Shown here: positions 33,801 to 44,999 of the stretch, piece after piece
How the letters are laid out: each line of letters opens with the position of its first letter
Numbering within the stretch: the first letter of the stretch is position 1
Source of the DNA: Exophiala sp. HKRS030
Taxonomy: Eukaryota > Ascomycota > Eurotiomycetes > Chaetothyriales > Herpotrichiellaceae
Length of the DNA stretch: 64,000 bases
NCBI GenBank assembly: GCA_023897205.1
Contig: JAHWDD010000006.1
Coordinates: 3,224,001-3,288,000 of the forward strand
Direction of reading: 5' to 3'
Program-made: the position numbers and the translations under genes
Notes under the pieces: model-generated
The model's database searches: none
Told to the model about the DNA's origin: nothing
Seen by the model: the letters and a program-made list of their open reading frames with translations, nothing else

Positions 33801-33868
33801 GACGACGGCTTTACGGCGTCGGCCATGCCCTTCCGGACCGCCTTGAGTAAGGCTGGAAAACGATCCAA
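30818..33868 (-). CDS. DDHD-domain phospholipase
   Basis: A single exon of 1016 residues. The N-terminal third is a WWE-like region (KTKWYYAVDVAKRKPF, RGSWFYSEG) with long disordered linkers. The lipase core has VLVTHGIGQRLG, the nucleophile elbow GHSLGS near residue 582, and the DDHD segment starting LDFEVENFFALGSPIALFQML near 627. HPTDPIAYRIEPL follows, and the final conserved histidines lie in GRVDYHIQEGMFD and SHLSYWADEDVNHF. An Asn/Thr/Ser-rich tract (about residues 860-930) is inserted between. Family members (yeast Ddl1, mammalian DDHD1/2) are intracellular phospholipases A1 acting on phosphatidic acid and related lipids, in yeast at mitochondria. The substrate here is inferred from the family. 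Confidence 0.92.
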   Translation of the reverse strand: MDRFPALLKAVRKGMADAVKPSSTFLNSISPWSRSSTPPPKSPVQAPKDDPPQLKQSTGLDHTISLRPSPSLKRYPKDCPPLKTKWYYAVDVAKRKPFATESTADDATKVSAAPKKFVGFSTSDSQAIEKAFQSLDTDKPIKDDKGELTCTKVPVNEDYLFDVHIEKRELGPAYWLGPVYEVRRGSWFYSEGSTLKPTDENLANQLEEGYLKATPWRRLGLLSPRSTSQPRSRPTSMTLESNFTQGQSKVTPAQDDSQAPSTNTYRLFGAHMNTTVTYQDATTAYLSSDDFYSRMSNITYGRFVGYGGTKVVRGWSESATKLADPKPTESKSTDTRDKRKSARIPSEVFQNDEQNKASEDKKNNEVEQEAKPRRSALERQLSSLAGMPTSQDSDVSAEEEAREQEQQEMEDSREKDGDDQARQIDHLVLVTHGIGQRLGLRLDSINFVHDVNTLRKTMKAVYESAPDLQALSGEPKNCRIQVLPIAWRHLLDFPKQSLKQNRKEFDLGDADAEFDDDYPSLQDITVEGVPAVRNLITDLAMDVLLYQSAYREHIASIVQQECNRVYQLFKERTGFSGKVSLCGHSLGSAVIFDILCRQEETVKSRPRRVSSKTSREVNVDQANLKLDFEVENFFALGSPIALFQMLKGRTIAGRPSLTSTYGTTIPTSPFDPDPMNNDPFDIAASKQPAAANAPKDLIPITTSSPKCNELFNIFHPTDPIAYRIEPLISSAMAQLKSQPLPYTKKGLFAAPGIANISARVGQQVMSSWYNLTSGVASSLINRSLGITGEEQALPQDKAKASSAAAATGPNNPAAPQITMPIADKSRQEALADAARSSPTTEQAPTLIDSEIETLYSGFQKRKRSKTPTPTTDTARNPPTTTNTTSTTADSASTLHPAIDTSTSSTPNPTNSTTTNTNPTTTQTSNAPETPTSEYAISMERARRLKREEAKVRALNSNGRVDYHIQEGMFDVSLLASIASHLSYWADEDVNHFMMGQMLKTRGRRAGREEWAGASGK

Positions 33869-34944
33869 TGTGAAGTCCTATCGTTTTTGTGTATTTGAAA
33901 TGATGTGAAGATTGGTGCTTTGTTTGAAAGCTGGTTGGCCTGAAGTTAATTTGTACCAATGTAAGGGATAGTAGTGGGATGGACTGAAGCCAACCTGAAC
34001 CTAGGGCAAAGGTGATTGTCCAGCTATGGATAAGAGGAGAGAATCGAATCACTTCGAGCCTAGATTGTCAAACAGGGAGACAAAGCCCGATCTTGGCTCC
34101 TGGAGGCTGGATGGCATATTCAGTGAATGGAGACATGGAGACAAGGAATACCAAAGACCTACGTAAGTTGTTTCGTGGATGTTTACGAGTACGGAAGACG
34201 AATCCGCAGAGGGTTATGAAGGACGAGAAACTATTGGAATATTCCATCCAATCACGTGGAAAACCCAGGCAGACGCCACCCTACTCCAGCCACATTTTGT
34301 GTCTACTCAGCCACAGTTGGCATGATCCTGATTGGTTGTAGTTCAACACCTAGAATCAGGATTTCTCGGTCCCGAAGGACGACGAGGAAGAATACAAGAG
34401 TCATGGCAATCATCAATGATGGCCAGGCATGCTACAAAGAGAGAATCGGATAGACCGGACTGCGTCATCCACGTTGGCATAGTCATAGTGGCATCTTCAT
34501 AACTTCAACTCTTGACTAGAAAATCAACTAATTTAAAGTCTAAGGCTTGCTGCAGCCTGACGCAAGAAATCCCGCCCCTCAAAGCTGATCAGGGCACCTT
34601 AAACTCTAGTCCCTCCATTACATTAGGTACCCAATTCTCATCTCCGGTCAGGTAGCAAAAAAGTCCCCAGTCTCGAATCCACGCCCAGTCGTTTGCTTAT
34701 TGTACGATTCTGCGCCGCCTTCAATAGGCACCACTGATATTTCCCAACCTCATATCTTTGATTCTTTGGTTTAATCACAACAAGACTCTTTCATATCTGA
34801 ATTGCACCTTCCAACAATCCCCTCCGAGCACCTTCCCTGACGACAACTCTTCCGCGGACGGCGCCTGCCCCTCTCCGTTTCCTTCCCCACCTTCCTTCTT
34901 CAACTTTCGCAAAAGCACAAGGATCTCCATCCACCGTCGCCAAC
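33869..34944. promoter_or_regulatory. Divergent promoter region between the DDHD gene and fimbrin
   Basis: The flanking genes are transcribed away from this 1.1 kb region. The last 150 bases before the fimbrin start are strongly CT-rich (about 34795-34920), a common feature of highly expressed filamentous-fungal promoters and 5' leaders. No discrete element is claimed. Confidence 0.5.
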
Positions 34945-37017
34945 ATGGCTGCGATTTTGAAACTCACTCGCAAATATCCTCAATTTCAGCAACAGGAAAT
35001 CTTTGCTCTACAAGATGCCTTTCGAAAACTCGATGTCGACGACAAGGGTTACCTGGACGAAGCAACCGTCATCAAAGCCGCCCAGCAGTCCGAGAAACAA
35101 TCTTACGATGCTGTCAGACAGGCTCTCAAAGAAGTAGAACTTGACAGCTCACGGCGAGTTGAACTTGAAGATTACGTCGATTTAATCTCAAAGGTCCGAG
35201 ATTCCTCTCCAGCACAACAACGTGCTGCCTCCGGACCGCAAAGACCCGCCGCAGCTGCCGGACAACCTGCTAGTCCTCGGCATGCTTCCAAACCAAGTTT
35301 GGGTGGAGGATCACTCGGCAAGATTCAAGTTCAAGGTTCTTCAGCAAACGTAACACATACCATCAATGAGGAAGAACGTACCGCTTTCACCACTCACATC
35401 AATGCCGTCCTTGCCGGTGATCCCGACATTGGTCACCTTCTACCATTCCCTACCGATACCTTTGAGATGTTTGATCACTGCAAAGATGGTTTGGTATTGT
35501 CCAAGCTCATCAATGACAGCGTCCCAGACACTATTGACGAACGTGTATTGAACAAACCGGGCAAAAAAATCAAGACGCTGAACGCTTTCCACCAAACGGA
35601 AAACAACAACATTGTCATCGAGTCCGCAAAGGGTATCGGCTGCTCTGTGGTCAATATCGGCGCTGGAGATATCATCGAAGTGCGGGAACATTTGATTCTA
35701 GGTCTCATCTGGCAAGTGATTCGGAGAGGGCTTCTCGGCAAGATCGACATCAAGCTTCATCCTGAATTGTATAGACTGCTCGAAGACGGCGAGACTCTAG
35801 AGCAATTCCTGCGTCTTCCACCCGAACAGATTCTCTTGAGATGGTTCAACTATCATCTAAAAAATGCCGGATGGCAAAGACGAGTCAACAATTTCTCCGG
35901 TGATGTCAAAGATGGAGAGAATTACACTGTCCTACTCAACCAACTGAAACCGGATATCTGCTCTCGAGCGCCACTACAAACGCGTGATCTTCATCAACGT
36001 GCTGAAGAAGTTTTACAAAATGCCGAGAAAATCGAATGCCGAAAGTTCCTCACACCCACCGCACTGGTCGCTGGAAATCCTAAACTCAACTTGGCTTTCG
36101 TCGCCAACCTTTTCAACACTCATCCTGGTCTAGATCCTCTAGAAGAGGGTGAGAAGCCTGAAATTGAAGACTTTGATGCCGAAGGAGAACGAGAAGCCCG
36201 TGTATTCACTTTGTGGCTCAACAGTTTGGATGTTCAGCCTACTGTCAACTCTTTCTGGAATGATCTCCGTGATGGCACAATCCTGTTGCAGGCGTACGAA
36301 AAGGTCATTCCAGGTAGTGTCAATCAACGCCACGTCAACAAAGCTCCTGCACATGGTGGAGAAATTTCTAGATTCAAGGCTGTGGAGAACACAAATTATG
36401 CGGTCGAGATTGGCAAGCAAAATCGATTCTCCCTCGTTGGAATTCAAGGTGCAGATATCACAGATGGTCAAAAGACTTTGACTCTGGGTCTAGTGTGGCA
36501 ACTCATGCGCCGTGATATTGTCAGCACTCTATCTGGTTTGGCTCAACGTATGGGAAAACGTGAACTATCAGACTCCGATATCATCAAATGGGCCAACCAA
36601 ACAGCACAGAAAGGTGGTAAGAGCACACAAATCCGAACCTTCAAGGATCCTGCTGTTACGAGTGGTGTGTTCTTGCTGGATGTCTTGAACGGTATCAAGG
36701 CCAATTATGTCGATTATGATTTGGTGACACCAGGAAAGTCACATGAGGATGCATATGCGAACGCCAAACTATCCATCAGCATTGCAAGAAAGTTAGGTAT
36801 GTTTACCATCACATATAATGAGCGAATGTTCATCGCTGACTATTCATCAGGTTCCACAATTTATCTACTTCCAGACGACATTGTCGAAGGTCGACCTCGT
36901 CTAGTACTTACATTCGTTGGTAAGCTTATACATTCTCCCAGAATTCCTTTTGAGTTGTGCGCTAACCCGTCGTGCTTAGGTGCTTTGATGCGAACAGCCG
37001 AGAAAGCTGGGGCATAA
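34945..37017 (+). CDS. sac6: Fimbrin (Sac6), actin-bundling protein
   Basis: The frame is open over 690 codons, but two introns whose lengths are multiples of three lie inside it: 36797-36850 (54 nt, GTATGT...TCAG) and 36920-36979 (60 nt, GTAAGC...TTAG). Removing them rejoins SIARKLG to STIYLLPDD and LTFVG to ALMRTAEKAGA as in the family, giving 652 residues. An N-terminal EF-hand-type region (about 15-75, FRKLDVDDKGYLDEA) precedes four calponin-homology domains forming two actin-binding modules: FEMFDHCKDGLVLSKLINDSVPDTIDERVLN in CH1, LRWFNYHLKNAGW in CH2, LWLNSLDVQPTVNSFWNDLRDGTILLQAYE in CH3, and WANQTAQKGG in CH4. Fimbrin cross-links actin filaments at endocytic patches and at the subapical collar of hyphae. 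Confidence 0.95.
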   Translation: MAAILKLTRKYPQFQQQEIFALQDAFRKLDVDDKGYLDEATVIKAAQQSEKQSYDAVRQALKEVELDSSRRVELEDYVDLISKVRDSSPAQQRAASGPQRPAAAAGQPASPRHASKPSLGGGSLGKIQVQGSSANVTHTINEEERTAFTTHINAVLAGDPDIGHLLPFPTDTFEMFDHCKDGLVLSKLINDSVPDTIDERVLNKPGKKIKTLNAFHQTENNNIVIESAKGIGCSVVNIGAGDIIEVREHLILGLIWQVIRRGLLGKIDIKLHPELYRLLEDGETLEQFLRLPPEQILLRWFNYHLKNAGWQRRVNNFSGDVKDGENYTVLLNQLKPDICSRAPLQTRDLHQRAEEVLQNAEKIECRKFLTPTALVAGNPKLNLAFVANLFNTHPGLDPLEEGEKPEIEDFDAEGEREARVFTLWLNSLDVQPTVNSFWNDLRDGTILLQAYEKVIPGSVNQRHVNKAPAHGGEISRFKAVENTNYAVEIGKQNRFSLVGIQGADITDGQKTLTLGLVWQLMRRDIVSTLSGLAQRMGKRELSDSDIIKWANQTAQKGGKSTQIRTFKDPAVTSGVFLLDVLNGIKANYVDYDLVTPGKSHEDAYANAKLSISIARKLGMFTITYNERMFIADYSSGSTIYLLPDDIVEGRPRLVLTFVGKLIHSPRIPFELCANPSCLGALMRTAEKAGA

Positions 37018-38274
37018 ATATGTCCCAATACTGAAATGCAGAATCAGTGCTAATTTCCAAGCTCCGTGAGTGGGTCAAGTGAATCACAGCTTGGACTTTT
37101 TTGAAGGCGGCATTGAGATCTTGTTGCATAGCGGGCGACGAGTTTACGACGTTCAGCAGGATGCTTATGGACGAAGATTATGTTTCGAACGAGAACCTCA
37201 TTATTGCAAGAATTGTTTAGAGCCTTTGTATTTGCTCTAGCGATCAAAAGAAAGTTTTCATTTTCCCTTAATTAAGTCCTTTCGAAATTGTCTCTGAGTA
37301 GGTAGTTGTCCCTTGGTGATCTGAAACAGGATAATTTCTACTCATCTGACTGTATGGTGCAATCTCTCAGGTTAATAGTTATCCACCCGTAGTATGACAT
37401 CGAGACTGCGCAGTCCCACACGATCTGGATTCTCACCAAACTGTGCCAGTTAGTCAAAGGCTTGGTCACTGGCAGTACGAGTTTAAGAATGATGCTAATA
37501 GGTCACTTGTGCCACATTGCACGGTATAGTTTTTAATCCACAGCCCATCTGGCACTGATGGGATACATTGTACTATGTACCTAGTATGTACAAGAAATGC
37601 AGTTCTCTCGATTGCGTCGATTGGATAGATACATAAATATTACTGTACTGCACCGTATCATCATCTTGTATAAAATGCAGTTCATCCTGTAGCTCTGACC
37701 ATCACAGGTGTTCATGGTCATAATGATTCCTCAATAGGTGGACATGACGCCTTGGTGAGACCAAAGTTCGTGATGACCCTGAAAGGCGTGGGCCGCAGAT
37801 TATATGATGGTTGATGCAGATAGGTCTTTCATTATGTTCCCTTTGTTTTGCTCCTGGGGTGGGAAAGTGACCTGATAGTCATGATTATCGTGAGTGTCCG
37901 CTTCTTGTTTGTGGTTGAATTGGCGTAATGAGAGCTTATGATATAACTGGGTTATATATCTGGATGGTAGAACTGGAAGAGGACTAGTGTGAACGTGCCC
38001 CTGTAGCAGTCGATGTGTGCTGTAGAGTGTCGTATTCAATGGTGTAAATGGCTTGAACCTGAACTCCCAAACGCTGATGCTTGTATTGTTGCAGAAATCG
38101 TGATAAAATAACAAAGATGATGGATATGATGGGTTTGTAGACTGAAGTGTGGTTTATTAAAGACGTCCAGAGGGTCGAGAAAAAGAGCCTCGAGAGATCA
38201 AAGAGGTAGAATGGATGAGGCGTTGAGAACTGGCTCCTGGTGGGGGTGTCACATTGCCAGATATGATAGGGATG
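37018..38274. other. Convergent intergenic region, AT-rich in part
   Basis: Holds the 3' ends of fimbrin and of the secreted-protein gene. Nothing else is supported across 1.25 kb. Confidence 0.4.
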
Positions 38275-38784
38275 CTAAACTGAAGCTCCAGTAGCGTCAG
38301 AATCACCAAAGCTACGCCGCTCGTGTCGACGTAACAGGCCTTCATCATCTTCATCAACGTCCTCTTCGTCCGCCCTCAATCTGGTTGATCCCGACACACG
38401 GTATCGATGCGCACTGATGAGGGTTTCTCCTTCATTGGCTCGTAACTTGTTAGGCATATTGACTGAGCAAGCACAAAGGCTGCCACAGAAGGTATCCATT
38501 GTGGCATCATCACAGAACTTGTAGGTTGGACATGATACTCGTCCATTCTCACAAGTGCACACTTCTTTGCATGTTCCTAGTGTTACTGATGGACCTCCGT
38601 AACATGACATCCGCTGGTTGGTATTGCGGCATGTAAGTAGATTGGGTTTATTCATCGGATGTAGTTTAGTGAGATCGTTGGATGAATGCGAAGCACCGGT
38701 TGTAATATCTTTAGTCGGTACAACAAGCGCCGTAGTAATCACAAAGAACAAGACCGTCGATAATAGTAGTCGTAAAACCAGCAT
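38275..38784 (-). CDS. Small secreted cysteine-rich protein
   Basis: Starting at the ATG at 38784 gives 169 residues beginning MLVLRLLLSTVLFFVITTALVV, a good signal peptide with likely cleavage near residue 20. An earlier in-frame ATG at 38844 would place charged residues in front of it. The mature part has ten cysteines within about 55 residues (spacing pattern from CRNTNQRMSC through CKEVCTC, RVSCPTYKFC and FCGSLCAC). The tail is acidic and ends in an RR-containing stretch (EDVDEDDEGLLRRHERR) that resembles a Kex2-type site. No family is recognised. Small cysteine-rich secreted proteins include effectors and adhesion or cell-wall proteins; the sequence does not decide among these. The gene stands alone, with more than 1.2 kb on both sides. 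Confidence 0.72.
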   Translation of the reverse strand: MLVLRLLLSTVLFFVITTALVVPTKDITTGASHSSNDLTKLHPMNKPNLLTCRNTNQRMSCYGGPSVTLGTCKEVCTCENGRVSCPTYKFCDDATMDTFCGSLCACSVNMPNKLRANEGETLISAHRYRVSGSTRLRADEEDVDEDDEGLLRRHERRSFGDSDATGASV

Positions 38785-40635
38785 TGTGAATGATGTGTAG
38801 TGTTGAATCCGAGATTTCTCATGAGATGTGGCTTGGGGTAGCACGATCGGGAAGAAAATGCTAAAGTCTGGGGATGAGATTGGGAGTTATATTGAGTACC
38901 CAGGAATGAGATGTGGGCTGATCCACCATAAACTGGAGATCTGTGTGTAAATTTTAACTTGTAACTTGCAGATGGGTTGCCAATCTCACAAGGTCATCTG
39001 TGAGAATAGCTACCTGAAGGGGGAAGTGTAGATGTATCCAAAATGCGTGCGGGATGGACAGGCAGAAGTGTAAATGCCATTGTAGAATCACGTTGACCTC
39101 ACGTTGGCGGAGAAGCATTACCTTTTGATTGTGACAGTGTCGATGACATCTGACAGTATGTCACCCAAGTAATTATCCAGTCAGGAGCAGAAGATGCAAA
39201 AGCCAAGACATCATGGATCTAGATCTCCATAATATGAGCACAGATCTTCCACGCTCAGTATGTTGGAGGAGCAGAAAGTGATGGGACCTTTCAGGGGAGG
39301 AATAGCAACCAAGAGGCAGGGGAATTGCTCTGAAAACCAAAGAGCAAGGATTTTGGATAGAATTATACAAAGGCACAAAATGAATTTTAATGCCGTAGAT
39401 GAGTGCCCAGGAATAGCATGTTTCCCATTTGAGGATAGAAATTGAAGGTGTGGTCGAAAGCCGTGATAACCGTATGTCACCTCTACATCGGATGTTTCAA
39501 GCATTTGTCAAGAGAAGATCCGGTATGCCTAGCAGTTAGCGTACGGTGGCATTCTCAAAAAGCATGGACTTCATAAAGGGTCACATATGCTACTTAGGCA
39601 TCAAGATCGAGCATTCCACTGGCCAATGCATTACCACACGTGGTGGTGTTGATGAGACCAGATGAAGGAAATCACGGAAGAATCGTGTGCATTTGACCAC
39701 TAGTCACAAGAAATAGACGAGATTATAGTCATCTCTTAGGCAGGCAATGAGTTGAAGGACAGATCAGGATATGGAGCGTGCGACAATGAAGTGCTGTCAG
39801 ATCATCTGGACTGACAGGTTAAGGAGACATGACGAAGATGAAAAAGAATGGAGAACAAGGGATGATAGAAGACGGAAGCTGAAAGATAGGCTCCGTTTTA
39901 AGTTCGGGCGGAAAAAGAGTTTATCCTGTCGCTGGGGAGGCATGGAACGGTCAGGGACTTGAAGCCGCCCATTGCGCTTTCCCTGCATTGCCCTGTATTG
40001 TAAGAATAAGCTCAATAAAGCTCAAAAAGCCAAGACCCCCAAAGCTTAAGCCCTTCTTTGTCGCACATGTCGCCGCCACCAAAGATACTTTACGATCTCA
40101 TGAACACACCAAGAATGAATTGACAACATGTTCACGCCATGACCAGGACGCCTGCCCTCAGCCATGGACTATAGAGTTAAGGGTTTCCCCGCGAACATGT
40201 TCTGTCACTCTGAACGATCAAACTTAACCATTCAAGGTTTGTAACTATTGGTGACTACGGGCATATGCCTGTGTGCTTTTGCCGTCTTAGCCATGTGTTG
40301 ACCTTCTGAGTCGTCTCGGACAATCGATCTGCAGGGAAATTCCTGTTTACAACCAAATGGTGGGGAGTCGGCCACATCACTCCACGGCCACTTCTCCGCA
40401 TGTAACCTCTTTACTTTCAAGAGATTCTCGTAACAGGTTGGGTTGACGAAATGATATCATCGGGTTAGTCAACGGATCGTTACCGGCAGTTGATGGACAT
40501 CTGTGTTACTACCACAACTTCGCGCGAAAGATGAGACCCCAGGAACCCGATATCTTGACTTTCGCAATATCAGTTACTTCCAAAATTGCAAGCAGAAGAG
40601 CACAGTCTGATGCCCACCACCATTTCCAGACAAAG
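38785..40635. other. Long intergenic region, no gene supported
   Basis: About 1.85 kb, the largest empty stretch in the housekeeping part. It contains the promoters of two divergent genes. Short open frames (for example 39771-39962) have no motif or splice chain. Confidence 0.4.
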
Positions 40636-42447
40636 ATGAATTCCTCGCACACAACTTACAATTCCGGCACATTGTCACCACGAGCCACAAATGATGACCC
40701 CGTGGTTCAAGGTCAATTGACTCCACCGGAGAAGAACAACTTGGTTGACCAGAACGAACATTCCCCAAACTCAATTGCGATCGATCTAGAACTCGAGAAG
40801 AGGGTTTTACGGAAGATTGACTGGCACGTTCCACCACTTGTGACATTTCTGTTGTATGTACAGAACATAACGGAATTTTACCGATGAAACAAAGTATGCT
40901 CACACGTTCTTTAGTTTGTTGTCCTTCTTGGACCGCAGCAATATCGGCAATGCAAGGATAGCGGGAATGCAAGAAGATTTAGAATTGGATGGAGACAAAT
41001 ATGACTGGTTACTAACCATATTCTACATCTCTTATATTATATTCCAATTTCAAGCTTTTATGTGGAAGATAATGTAAGTCTAGGATGAATGACATATCAG
41101 CTGGACTGCTGACTTGAGTTCACCACAGCAAACCGCATACATGGGCCTGCATTATTACCTTGGCATGGTAAATAATGCTATTTCCGAGTAAGCATGATAC
41201 ACGCTGACAAGATCATAGGGGCTTGGTTGCAACATGTCAAGCTGCTGTACAATCATGGGAAGGGGAAATGGCACTAAGGTTTCTTCTGGGAGCTGCTGAA
41301 GCTGGATTTGGACCGAGCATACCTTACTTGCTCTCATTCTTCTATCTAAGAAACGAGCATGGCTTCCGAAGTGGCATTTTCCTTGCTGCGGCACCTCTTG
41401 CGAATACCTTTGCTGGAGCTTTGGCATATGGCATTACAAGTGGACATTCCCATCTGGCAAACTGGAGGCTTCTGTTTTTGGTTGAAGGAATTCCCACCAT
41501 TTTGGCCGCTCCACTGGCTTTCTTCTTCCTACCTGACAGTCCAACGACTGCTCGATTCCTGAATGAAGAAGAAAAAGCGGTTGCTCGAGCTCGTGTCATT
41601 AGACAACATGGACATGATGGAGAAGACCACAAGATCAGTTTGAAGGAAATCGGTCAGACATTACTGGATGCTAAAGCTTGGTTCACTGCAGTGAGTCCCC
41701 CTTTTTAGCTCATCTATCCAGATGAATACTCATCGGTGGACAGCTGATGTATTTCTCTTGCAACGTATCGTATGCCTCTCTGCCAGTGTTTCTCCCTACA
41801 ATCCTGAATGAGATGGGATTCTCCTCCATTACAGCGCAGGGTCTTTCAGCACCACCATACTTTGTGTCGACGATTGTGACAGTGACAACATGTTGGATTG
41901 CAGATCGATTACAACAACGAGGACTCATGATTGCTTTTTTGAGCTGCGTAGCGGGCATTGGGTATATTTTGCTTGCTACGTGCACTGCTGTTGCGCCGCG
42001 ATATTTCGGAACGTTCTTGGCCGCAGCGGGGGTGTTTCCGTCAATAGCCAACATCTTACCATGGGTAGTCAACAACCAAGGGTCAGACTCAAGAAGAGGA
42101 ATGGGGTAAGTTTTTGTGTATGGCCACTGCTCATGGTGGAAGTGCTAACTATTTCTAGGATTGTGCTGTTGAATCTTGTTGGACAATGCGGTCCATTGTT
42201 AGGCACCAGAGTATTCCCACAACGTCAAAAGCCACGATATATTGAAGGACAGAGTATTTGTGCGGCATTTATGTTTTTCAACGCTCTACTTGCCTTGTCA
42301 CTCCGGACACTGCTTATCTGGGAGAACAAGAAACTCGACAAGAAGTATGGAAAGTTGAACAAATCAACCAAGTCGGAAGGCATTGCGGAGGTCGAAACAA
42401 ATATTGGACAAGAAAATTACGGAAGGTCTTTCAGGTACATTCTTTGA
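40636..42447 (+). CDS. MFS transporter, anion:cation symporter (Dal5/allantoate-permease type)
   Basis: Six exons (40636-40853, 40915-41073, 41129-41167, 41219-41690, 41744-42105, 42159-42447) join in frame into 512 residues with about twelve membrane helices. An earlier ATG at 40531 is possible. The family signature is SFLDRSNIGNARIAGM in the first helix and loop, followed by YDWLLTIFYISYIIFQ, LRFLLGAAEAGFGPSIPYLLSFFY, and LANWRLLFLVEGIPTILAAPLAFFFLPDSPTTARFL before the central loop. The second half has YASLPVFLPTILNEMGFSS and ADRLQQRGLM. Relatives import organic anions such as allantoate, nicotinate, pantothenate or biotin precursors across the plasma membrane; the substrate cannot be read from sequence. 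Exon 3 is only 39 nt, so automatic gene models may miss it. Confidence 0.9.
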
Positions 42448-43483
42448 GAGAATCTTCCAGTCGAATCACTGCTCCATTCGAAAGTTTGTACGACATTTGT
42501 GGGCCGGAGATCGACCTTGTTGAATGAAACTGGGTCGAGCAACGGAGGCCTGTCGCAGATCATTCGAAATCTGGTCGAAGTGGAAAAGAACCCCACTGAA
42601 ATTGATTTCACAATCAGCTCAATAGTCGTCGAGGAATAAGATTGATTGCCGTACTCTTCCCGGGTCAATACCGACCGGGCGGTCTATAATCACACCAAAA
42701 TCTGACCGAGCATTGGTTCCATGCCGTCATTCCGGTCCAGACATTCCAGATCGCATTTTATGCAGCCTCTTTCTCCGCTTTGACCCTTTGGCAAACGGTG
42801 TGGCAGATGTGTTTTTCGTTTCGACCTCGGATTTGGGAGTGGACACAGGCAGCAGTGGACACACATTTCACAACCAGTAGGACATTTCGCATCCAAGAAC
42901 AAGGCGGAACATGAAATAGGCTCCTAGAATTGCGTGAGTGCCTTGGCCATTATTGAGAAACGAGATCGATTGGTGCGATCGGCTGTGGCTTTGGGATGAA
43001 CGACGAGAAACTCTCAGGAGGGGAGCGTCTTCCGATCTTACCCCTCATCGCAACTCTGCGAGTCGGAAGACGTAATCAGTTCGCCGTCGTCTTGATGGAG
43101 ATAGCATACCTACGGCCCGCGTTCATCACAATCCAATCATTTTTCTTCTTGGTCAGCCTAGCATGTTGTGATCTGAAGAATCCAATTCGGAAAATGCCCT
43201 GATTGACGTTGAACAATGCCTGCCTGGGTGTAGGCACAAGTACAGTGTACGTTGTAAACATGGCGTATGGATTTTAGGAACCTTCTTGCCTACACTTCTG
43301 CCCCTCCTTCCTCGTGTACATTAATTTGTCAGGATCTCCCACCAACATTCTCGTTTACTGACAGTTGCTACTCGTCGTTGCACTTCCTCAGTCCTTATCC
43401 TCGACATCTTCTCGTTCAGAAAGAGACTACCAAATCCTCTGCTAAACAACTTCCTCTAGCCCACCTAGCTTTGTCCTCTCACC
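42448..43483. other. Intergenic, nothing supported
   Basis: About 1 kb between two plus-strand genes. It contains the promoter of the dienelactone hydrolase-like gene, with a pyrimidine-rich stretch shortly before its ATG. No gene is seen. Confidence 0.4.
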
Positions 43484-44388
43484 ATGGCATCTCATCCTCC
43501 CGGATCCTGCTGCTACAAGGGTGTCAAGCATGAAGGAGAAGCCAAAGGTGAATATATTACAATCGGCGACTTTGAAGCCTATGTCAGCTGGCCTGAAGAC
43601 AAGTCCACTGAAAATGCCATTCTTCTGTCAGTAGCACATCCCACGACCCTTCCAATCTTGGTCTGCGTATACTGATTGTTTCCCCGATAGCATCACCGAT
43701 GTCATCGGCCATCGTTTCATCAATGCCCAGTTGATCGCAGATCAATTTGCTGCCAATGGCTATTTCGTCCTGACTCCAGACCTTTTCGACAAAGATCCCA
43801 TTTCCTTGAACAGACCAGACGGTTTCGATATTATGAAATGGCTGAATGGAGAGTACCACCCACAAAAGAAGGCTCATCTTCCTCCTACTGTCGATCCCAT
43901 CATCGATGCTTCTCTCGTCGAGTTGCGAACAAAATATAATGCGAAGGTATGACGATTGAAAACCACTTCAAGAAAAGAGCCGCAGGGAGACCTTAAATTG
44001 GAACTGACATAATTCTTGACAGAAAATCGGTGCTGTAGGCTATTGCTTCGGCGGAAAATATGTGATTCGTCATTTGCGACCCGAAGCTGGCAAGATTGAC
44101 GTCGGCTACACAGCTCATCCCTCATTTGTTGAAGCCGACGAGCTAAAAGAGATCAAGGGACCATTGGCCATCTCTGCCGCTGAAACTGACGCTATATTCC
44201 CAACGGAGAAGCGTCATGAATCCGAGGCTATCCTCAAAGATACTGGATATCCATACCAAATCAATTTGTATTCAGGAGTTGAGCATGGTTTTGCTGTCCG
44301 AGCTGACCTTTCCAACCCTGTGACAAAGTATGCAAAGGAGAGTGCATTTATCCAAGCTTTGCAGTGGTTTGAGGAACACTTGAAGTAA
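43484..44388 (+). CDS. Dienelactone hydrolase-family protein
   Basis: Three exons (43484-43626, 43691-43946, 44023-44388) give 254 residues, the usual family size. The N-terminus has MASHPPGSCCYKGVKHEGEA, typical of fungal members. The alpha/beta-hydrolase core shows ITDVIGHRFINAQLIADQFAANGY, then LTPDLFDKDP. The catalytic triad can be read as Cys in VGYCFGGK, Asp in AAETDAIFP and His in SGVEHGFAVR. Bacterial relatives open dienelactone in chloroaromatic breakdown; the fungal ones act on uncertain substrates in the cytosol. Exon 1 ends within the codon for Leu (AILL|ITDV) and both introns have clean GT...AG borders. No operon-like partner exists. Confidence 0.92.
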
Positions 44389-44999
44389 GTGATGATGATA
44401 TGCGAAGGATCAGTTGGATGGTGGTTCAGTAGAGAAGTGAGTTCGTTGTTGCTGCTATATACACCAACGAGAAAGACAACCTCTCTGACATTGTGAGAAC
44501 TAGAACGATCAAAGAGAAACCAAGATTGTGATGCGTATTGATTGAGCGTGTTGCTCTCTACTTATTGCGACCTAGGGACGATCATGTTCATAGAAACAAC
44601 GTCAAAAGTTCTCATCTACCAAGGCTCCTCCTCTCCCTCACTCCATTTCTCCCCTTTTAATTGAAATTTGGCATGTCCACCACTTCCAATCTTTTATTAT
44701 TGCTCAAATATTGTGCCTAACTTTTTACCATTCATGGCGACGACGAGGATGATCCCAAATTCAATCGTACAAAATGTTTCGTTTAGAACTAACGGCCCGA
44801 TACGAGCATCTTTACGTGTACGATAATATACCATAATTTATTTCGTCCGTTCGGAACATGTGTCGACAGTCGGACCTCTTCGCTTCGTCCTGTTCGCATT
44901 GAAACCTCACTCACATTTACAGTTATATTCCCTATACTCGTTTATCACTAATCAAGACCACTAATACGCGATATCACAGGCCAAAAAGAAAAGAATTGA
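44389..44999. other. Intergenic before the tRNA-like array
   Basis: No reading frame is supported. The right end holds the T-run (on the minus strand) that follows the first tRNA-like unit. Confidence 0.4.
44983..44992 (-). terminator. Oligo-T Pol III-type terminator of tRNA-like unit 1
   Basis: On the minus strand T4 and T5 runs begin about 8 bases after the 3' end of unit 1, as expected for RNA polymerase III termination. Confidence 0.6.
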
